This document shows positions 57,799 to 64,000 of a stretch of 64,000 bases of DNA, piece by piece. The notes under the pieces were generated by a model that saw only the letters and a program-made list of their open reading frames with translations, ran no database searches and had not been told where the DNA came from. Positions within the stretch are counted from its first letter, which is position 1. The number at the start of each line of letters is the position of its first letter. Made by a program: the position numbers and the translations under genes. This DNA is from Morella rubra. Lineage: Eukaryota; Streptophyta; Magnoliopsida; Fagales; Myricaceae. The DNA lies in the NCBI GenBank assembly GCA_003952965.2, contig CM025852.1, forward strand, positions 4,077,372-4,141,371, read 5' to 3'.

Positions 57799-58738
57799 GT
57801 TGTAGTCAGGGGTGGAATCAGGACTCAAGTGAAGGGGGAGCAAACTCCTAAGGTGAAATGGCATCTCAAAATTTTTTCCTAGGTAATGCAAAAAGTGTTT
57901 TAGAGTTAAATTATCGAAAATTAAGGACTAAAAGCATTAAAGATTTGAAATACATGTACCGTACTATTTGTTGAGACTGCAAAGTGGCAATTGGATTCTA
58001 TGGTTCTGCATCTTTTGAAAATGTTGCAAAATAACTTTGTTCTCAATAGTTTCAAAAAAATTTCCTCTCCATATATACTACCATACTAGACGACTCCACG
58101 CTGGCTGACTTTTTTTTATAAAAAAAACTTATCCATTATCTAAACAAAACGAAAATAAACAATTCACAAATTCAAATTCAATTTTAACAACTTCTCAAAA
58201 ACCAACATAACTAACATAAGTCCTGACCTCCAATCTCCAATAATTCACAAAAATCACCTTCCAACATCAACCAACAATCCACTATATCATTTTTCAGATT
58301 TCTAATAGGGTTTTAGGACACAAATTACTTGAATAAGCCCACCACCAAGCAAAATTCAAACTTCAAAATTAACCTTAAAAAACAATTGAGCAATGTCTGA
58401 AAAATCAACATAGACATTCATTCGGCAACAAATCAACAAATATTTATTCCGCCACAATTGAAAACGCAAAGCAGCTTTCCCTCGAATATAATTACACATA
58501 TTTGACCTGAACCCACTGCATTTTATTTCAGCTAAATATATAAAAAATTGCATGCATTTCTCTGACCAAGGGAGGGCGGGCTAGGGTGGGTCAAGGGAGC
58601 GGGCCAGGCACGCGCACACGCGCGCGCACACATACATACATATATATATATATATTAAAAAAAATAATTAATTTTACAGAACTAAGGGGTGGCAAGCGTC
58701 CCGGCTTGCCACCCCTTCGGTCCGCCACTAGTTGTAGT
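57799..58738. mobile_element. Non-autonomous hAT-like element (924 bp)
   Basis: Bases 57807-58730 are flanked by perfect 8-bp repeats GTTGTAGT (57799-57806, 58731-58738). The ends CAGGGGTGGA and TAGTGGCGGA (other strand) form a short imperfect inverted repeat of the hAT kind. No transposase is seen. Near 58608-58655 a CG/CA/TA dinucleotide run lies inside. The (AT)n run at 57769-57792 is outside. Confidence 0.85.
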
Positions 58739-60217
58739 AAGTGACTGAGAATTAGAATTCTCGGTGATATTAATAATTAATACTACTAGCCCCTATTTCA
58801 ACGAGGTACGAAATTACTGACTGCTTTAAATGAGTATTTAGGAGGCGATAAATGATCTAATAGATAGGAGTTAAGACCTTCAAAGATCCCCGCTGCTTAC
58901 TACGACAAAAGAAAAGGCAATAAATTAGTAGAGACGAAAGATACCGATAGACGTACTTTGGCCCATTAGGTGAAGGCAATATGATCTGTCAACCTATACT
59001 TAGCAAGATCAACACGCAAGCTGGCATTATTGTTAGGGATCTCAGTGAAGGTCACCAAAATAACTAACCTAACTGTCAATTGGTTTGCAGACGACCACAC
59101 CAATTAATCTTCTTATACTGTTCTAGGTAACAGATGATCACACATAAAGATTAAGAACTCCACAAGTTGTATTGGAAAAAATAACGTGGTCAAATGATAA
59201 TTAGTCCTAATTAAGAACCACAAGATAAACGTGACTAAGGATTATTAGTCCTTAAAACCATAAGATAAATCATCCAAGGGTTTATTAGCATCTAAAGCGG
59301 AATATCCAAACTAGTATACTAGCCTAGAATGAATCCCAAGTGAATAAAGTTATTAGCCCAAACACCGAATATCATAGACATAACTATGTTCGGCCACAAG
59401 TAGCCTCTACTAGCTAGAATCTAGGAGATATGAATTACAACTCTTATTCACCTAATCCCTAGACTTTATCACTAAAATCTAAGAAAATTGAATTAAAATA
59501 AAACTCAAGATAAAAAAAACTTCTACTTCACATAGTCTTCCCTAAAATGACACTACATTCAGCAACCATTAGGGTCTTTCGCCGCCGGCCCCCTACACAA
59601 TGGCGCCGCCTTCAATAGATTTCTTCACTAGTCCTATGGCTTATGTCATGGACTGGTTCCTTTTTGCCCTGTGCCTCACACGCCTTAGCTTCTTCCATGT
59701 CTTGACTTGGGTGTCTTTACCGATGGGTCTCTATCAATTATAGCATTGGACATAACATCCCTTGTTTGTGTACATTTTAAAATCCTCACGAATTGAAATT
59801 GTCAAAAGTTGTCCTGTCTAATACAGCCTTATCAAAGAGATCTGTGTTTCATAATTTATTTACTTTTTTGCTGAAACTAGCTAGGATCTGTGTTTCATAA
59901 TTGGACTTCAGCTAGTGAAGATGTGGAATCAAGATTCACACGAGCACTCGCAGAGACTATTGATATTGTTGTAGAAAAAAAAAAAAATTCTTAGCCTTCA
60001 TAAATCCCAAGAGTAGTCTGCATATTATCAGAAATTAGGGGCTATATATATACAAAAATTAATGTTTCTCCAGTAACAATAACTAATTAAGATACGTTCC
60101 ATGTATAACCTATCAAATAAGAAACCCTTAAATATTACCTGAAGATGAAGTTTAAATTTTTAAAGAAAATGGTAGCTAGGGCTAATTGTTTGTGGTGCTA
60201 AACCATGTAATGCATAG
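58739..60217. other. No confident gene
   Basis: Spacer upstream of the CslG exons. A GC-rich patch at 59578-59620 and a small duplication (ATCTGTGTTTCATAATT at about 59838 and 59886) were noted. The first CslG exons, which should contain the N-terminal membrane helices and the first catalytic Asp, were not found here. Confidence 0.5.
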
Positions 60218-62189
60218 AGGATGTACTATAGCACGAAGGCCAAGGTGGAGAACATCGTCCAGATAGGAAAGGTTGGGGACCAATACATCGAAAGTGAAAA
60301 ACAGCGTGAAGCTTTCAACAAATGGACAGATGGGTTTACACCTCACGATCATCCCACAGTGATTCAGGACTTCCAATCCCATCAAATGCCTGTAGTTTTA
60401 CCTCGATAAAATTTGTGTTAGTTTACTAGCATATATAATCTTCAAAGAAAAATAAAAGTTAAGACTAATTAAGGACTTTAAATTGAGCCTCAGATTTTGT
60501 TGGAGCGTGGCAAAAACAAAGACATCACAGACCACGGGATGCCGAATCTCATCTATGTTTCAAGAGAAAATTAGAGCAGGACTTCACTCCACCATTTCAA
60601 GGCAGGTGCACTGAATGTCCTGGTGAGCATCTCAAAACCATGCGCACATTTACAAATACAATCTCATCTATGCCTTGTACAATTAATATCTTCCCCCTTA
60701 ATTTTTCATGTAATATGTTTTCTCTTTTCTAATGAAGCTGCGAGTATCGGCTATAATGACCAATGCACCGATTGTTTTGACCCAAGATTGTGACATGTGC
60801 TCCAACGATCCTCAAACAGCTCGACGTGCTCTATGTTATCTATCGGACCCTAAGATTCAGTCAAATTTAGGCTACATTCAGTTCCCTCAACGTTTTAATG
60901 GGCTCAACAAGAACGACACCTATGCTTGTGAGATGAAGCGTTCGTTCCAAATAAATCCCATTGGAATAGACGGACTATCGGGTCCTATTTACATCGGAAC
61001 CGGATACGTTTTCAATCGGCGGGTCTTCTTTGGAGGCCCATCCACTTTCGTAGTATCAGAAATGCCAGAACTGAGCCCCAAAGCCATCGTGGACAAGCCT
61101 ATCCAGTCGCAACCAGTATTGGCCATGGCACACCATGTAGCTGGTTGCAATTATGAGAATGAGACAAAATGGGGCTCTAAGGTCAGCCTACTAGCATGAT
61201 ATGCCACTTATGATGATGGCTTAGTACATATATATATATATATACTTGGGTTTATATCCCATTAGGATTTTTGGTTACTGCCACTTATGAGGAATTTTTT
61301 CAGTGATTTTTTTTCTTTTTACTCCAAATGTTAAGCAAGACTCAGTTGTGCAGATGGGCTTCAGATATGGGTCTCTATTGGAGGACATACTCACAGGTTA
61401 TCGACTAAAGTGTGAAGGATGGAGGTCCATCTTTTGCCATCCGGACAGGGCAGCCTTTTATGGGCATTCACCAATAAACCTTGTTGATATACTAAATCAG
61501 AGCAAGCGGTGGGCCATTGGTTTCCTTGAGGTTGGCTTTTCTAAATATAGTCCTACAACTTTCGGAGCACAGGCCATGGGTCCTCTTATGGGTGTCGCTT
61601 ATGCACATTATGTATTCAAGCCCCTTTGGTCCATCCCAACAACCATATATGCCTTCCTGCCGCAGCTGGCCGCTCTCCTCAACGGGATTTCAATTTTTCC
61701 AAGGGTATGTTACTTCAATTGCTATAAATTTGTCACAAAATAAAATGGGATATACTGCAAACTAATTCTGAGATGACCACATCCGAACTACTTTATTTCA
61801 GGTGCTAGATCAATGGTTTCTTTTGTATGCTTTTCTTTTCTTTGGAGCCTACATGCAGGATTTCTTGGACTTCTTCTTAGCTGGAGGAAGTGTGCAGAGT
61901 TGGTGGAATGATCAAAAAATTTGGATGGTGAAGGGACTCTCTTGTTTGTTGTTTGGTTTAGTTGAGTACTTGCTCAAGTCCCTAGGCATTTCCACTCAGG
62001 GTTTCAATTTGACTAGCGAAGTAGTCGACGATGAGCAAAGGAGAAGATCAGGACAAGGAGTCTTTGAGTTTGGAGTAGCATCACCCCTGTTTTTACCCGT
62101 AACAGCGGCAGCAATAATGAACCTGGTCTCCTTCTTTTGGGGTGTCATAGAGATTTGCATGGGTAGAAATTGGGAAGGATTGTTTGGGC
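60218..62189 (+). pseudogene. Cellulose synthase-like G (CslG) fragment, truncated by a CACTA insertion
   Basis: CslG proteins are Golgi/ER membrane GT2 glycosyltransferases. Exons: about 60218-60366 (EKQREAFNKWTDGFTPHDHP), 60494-60622 (GMPNLIYVSRE, FKAGALNVL), 60738-61181 (VLTQDCDM with the DxD motif, GYIQFPQRFNGLNKND, NRRVFFGGPSTF), 61354-61704 (EDILTGYRLKCEGWRSIFC, then QSKRW for QxxRW) and 61802-62189 (GAYMQDFLDFFLAGGSVQSW, GLVEYLLKSLGIST). Exon borders fit GT/AG except after 60366, where GA replaces GT. An in-frame TAG interrupts REN*SRTS near 60568. The last exon is cut at 62190 by CACTATAACAATT. The N-terminus is not in the window. Confidence 0.9.
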
Positions 62190-62422
62190 ACACTATAACA
62201 ATTCGGGCTATAGCAGCAAGACAACACGTCGCTGCAACCCCCCAAAAATGTTGTTACAGAAAAAAATTCAAAAAAAAAAACGTCGCACCTCCCGCTTTTT
62301 TACATCATCCGACGACATTTTTTTCTCTCTGTTGCTACTGCAGAACAAATTGCGACTTAAGATGGCGTTGCAAAAGGGCTTCCTCAAGGGTCGTTGTTGT
62401 GGTTACCCCTGTTGCCATGACC

Positions 62423-62530
62423 GTGCAAAAATGCTCATTCAGCAACGAAAAATCAGGGGTGCAAAAATGCTTGTTTAGCAACGAAAAACAGGGGTGCAAA
62501 AATGCTTGTTCAGCAACGAAAATCTGGTCT
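62423..62530. repeat. Three tandem ~35-bp units near the CACTA end
   Basis: Units starting GTGCAAAAATGC at about 62423, 62459 and 62494 each end with CAGCAACGAAAA-like sequence. They fit a subterminal transposase-binding array. Confidence 0.8.
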
Positions 62531-63649
62531 CGCGAGTGCTTATTTTCGGCCATATAATTTTGTGGAAGGTGTTGTTTTGCGACTGTCATTGAAACTTCGA
62601 AATTTCTACGACTTCCCATTTGTCACTTTACCCATTCAATAGATTAATTCAAACATAAATCTCAAAAGGGGGAAATGAGAAGGAAGAAATGGAAATTGTA
62701 ATTTAGCTGCAGGGAAGAGATACATTCAGATTGATTACAACACACAAGCCTAACAATCTGATTGGTATAAAACAACAAATCAACGATGGCAAATCAATAT
62801 TCACATTTTTCACAAATCAAAACAATACTATCTCTCAACAATACCTAGCAATCAAAAACTCAGTACAAGTTCAAAGTGAAATAAAAAAGAGATCTTGACC
62901 GAGAAAAGCGTAGGATCCAAAACACCGTGAGAATACTGCCCCCTTCTCCATCGCGGTGGTGATCATGTCTTCGTTCATAACTTGCTTCCATAGATTCAAA
63001 ATATCGTGAGAATGTTACCCCTTGTCAGTCGCGGAGGTGTCGTGGAAGTGGAAAACGAAATTTTAATCTTCATTTTGAGAGAGAGAGAGAGAGAGGGGAG
63101 GGAGCCGAAAGATTTGGGATTTAGGTTCGCCAAGGGAGACGAAAGAGTTAGGTTTGTCGTGGGAGACGAATGACAGAAATTAAAAGAAAAGAGGGGAGGC
63201 GGCAGTGAGAAGAAGATAAGTTAGGGTTAGGGTTTGGGTTTAAATGAATGGTTGAAGCGTGTGTTAGGGCAACAGTTATTGAAAAACAATCATGTCCTTG
63301 TCTGTTCTAAAAAATAACCATCTAATTAGGGGTATATAGGTAATAACGTATGAGTAAGAAACATCAATTACTAATTTACTCCATAAACGAACGGAAATAC
63401 CTTTCTATCTTATCTTTTAATTTATAGTTATTATGATATTTAAAAAATAATTTTAAAAAATCAGAAAAATATATAATTCAAAAAATAAGTAGAAAATAGT
63501 TTCATAAATAGAAAAAATTATAAAAATGGATAAAATATGAAACCATTTTCCTGAAACCTACGTATTTTTTGAATTATATGTTTTAATTTTTTTAATATCA
63601 TAATAACTATAAAAATAAATAATATTATTATTTAATTTAATAATATATA

Positions 63650-64000
63650 AATCATTCAAGTACAAGTGCGCACATGATTTATATTTCTTGCGCGACTTAG
63701 AAATATAGCACGCGGGGGCGCAATCCAGCGCATGCGCGAAATTCTAAGTCGCGCGTGCGGGTCTGGAATCCAGCCGCTGGCTCGCGCGCGCGACGCTGGA
63801 AATTTCAGCCCCTGTCGAGACCTATTTTTAGCGACACAATTGTTTTGTCACATAACAACTTTTGGCGCGACAAATAATATATTTGTCGCAAAAGAAGTAT
63901 TTTTAGCGACAAAATTGAATAGTCACTGATAAAGTCGTCGCTAAAACTATCCTTTAGCGACAAAATTGAGTAGTCGCTGATAAAGTTGTCGCTAATTAAG
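63650..64000. repeat. GC-rich patch and TTTAGCGACAAAATTG motif array at window end
   Basis: 63665-63800 is rich in CGCGC-type runs. From 63820 several TTTAGCGACAAAATTG and AGTCGCTGATAAAG copies appear in both orientations (e.g. 63900-63920, 63950-63975). The motif resembles the TTTAGCGACGAA array of CACTA element 1, so this may be the end zone of another CACTA-family element. Confidence 0.55.

Larger units (their letters stand above)
62190..64000. mobile_element. CACTA-like element end (element 4), extends beyond the window
   Basis: CACTATAACAATTCGGGC begins at 62190 directly inside the CslG last exon. Subterminal sequence holds repeats of GCAACGAAAA and GTGCAAAAATGCTTG. No second end or transposase lies within the window, so its length and target duplication cannot be set; GCA precedes it. 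A second motif set appears at the window end (63820-64000). Confidence 0.6.

Overview
This is nuclear DNA of a flowering plant, most likely a eudicot: spliced UDP-glycosyltransferase, CslG and plastid-type sugar-symporter exons with GT/AG introns, an L-type lectin receptor kinase, a class I small heat-shock protein and typical plant transposons (hAT, Mutator-like, CACTA, copia, LINE, TRIM). The species cannot be named from the sequence. No rRNA, tRNA, CRISPR or bacterial-type feature was recognised.

Layout. 1-15.5 kb: a rearranged tandem duplication of a UGT76-type glycosyltransferase on the minus strand. Copy A (575-3476) has both exons but carries a Mutator-like insertion and a frameshift. 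Copy B (11699-12186) is exon 1 only, with a 2-bp deletion. Copy C (15399-15490) is a 3' stub. Upstream of copy A sits a complete hAT element (4372-8257) with a perfect 8-bp target duplication; the matching place in copy B is an empty site. 15.5-20.7 kb: decayed copia remnants; the first has a Pack-MULE-like element (15960-17890) at the end of its LTR. 21.5-22.3 kb: a small heat-shock gene with a heat-shock element and TATA box, but a 1-nt N-terminal frameshift. 22.4-26.3 kb: a foldback element and a truncated LINE containing a TRIM. 26.7-30.7 kb: two decayed lectin-kinase 5' fragments, then a nearly intact lectin receptor kinase gene. 31.4-40.6 kb: a CACTA element enclosing a gag-only copia retrotransposon (32532-37413) and unidentified spliced sequence. 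41.0-52.9 kb: a minus-strand pseudogene of a plastidic xylose/H+ symporter-like transporter, split by two related CACTA elements (43429-52774 and 52944-57669). 57.8-58.7 kb: a small non-autonomous hAT-like element. 60.2-62.2 kb: a CslG cellulose-synthase-like pseudogene, cut off by a fourth CACTA end at 62190, whose element probably runs past the window.

The genes form no pathway. The window is a graveyard of stress and cell-wall gene copies rebuilt by transposons. Target duplications, LTR pairs and paralogous empty sites let many events be ordered. The only genes that may still work are the lectin receptor kinase, with a frameshifted tail, and possibly the heat-shock gene.
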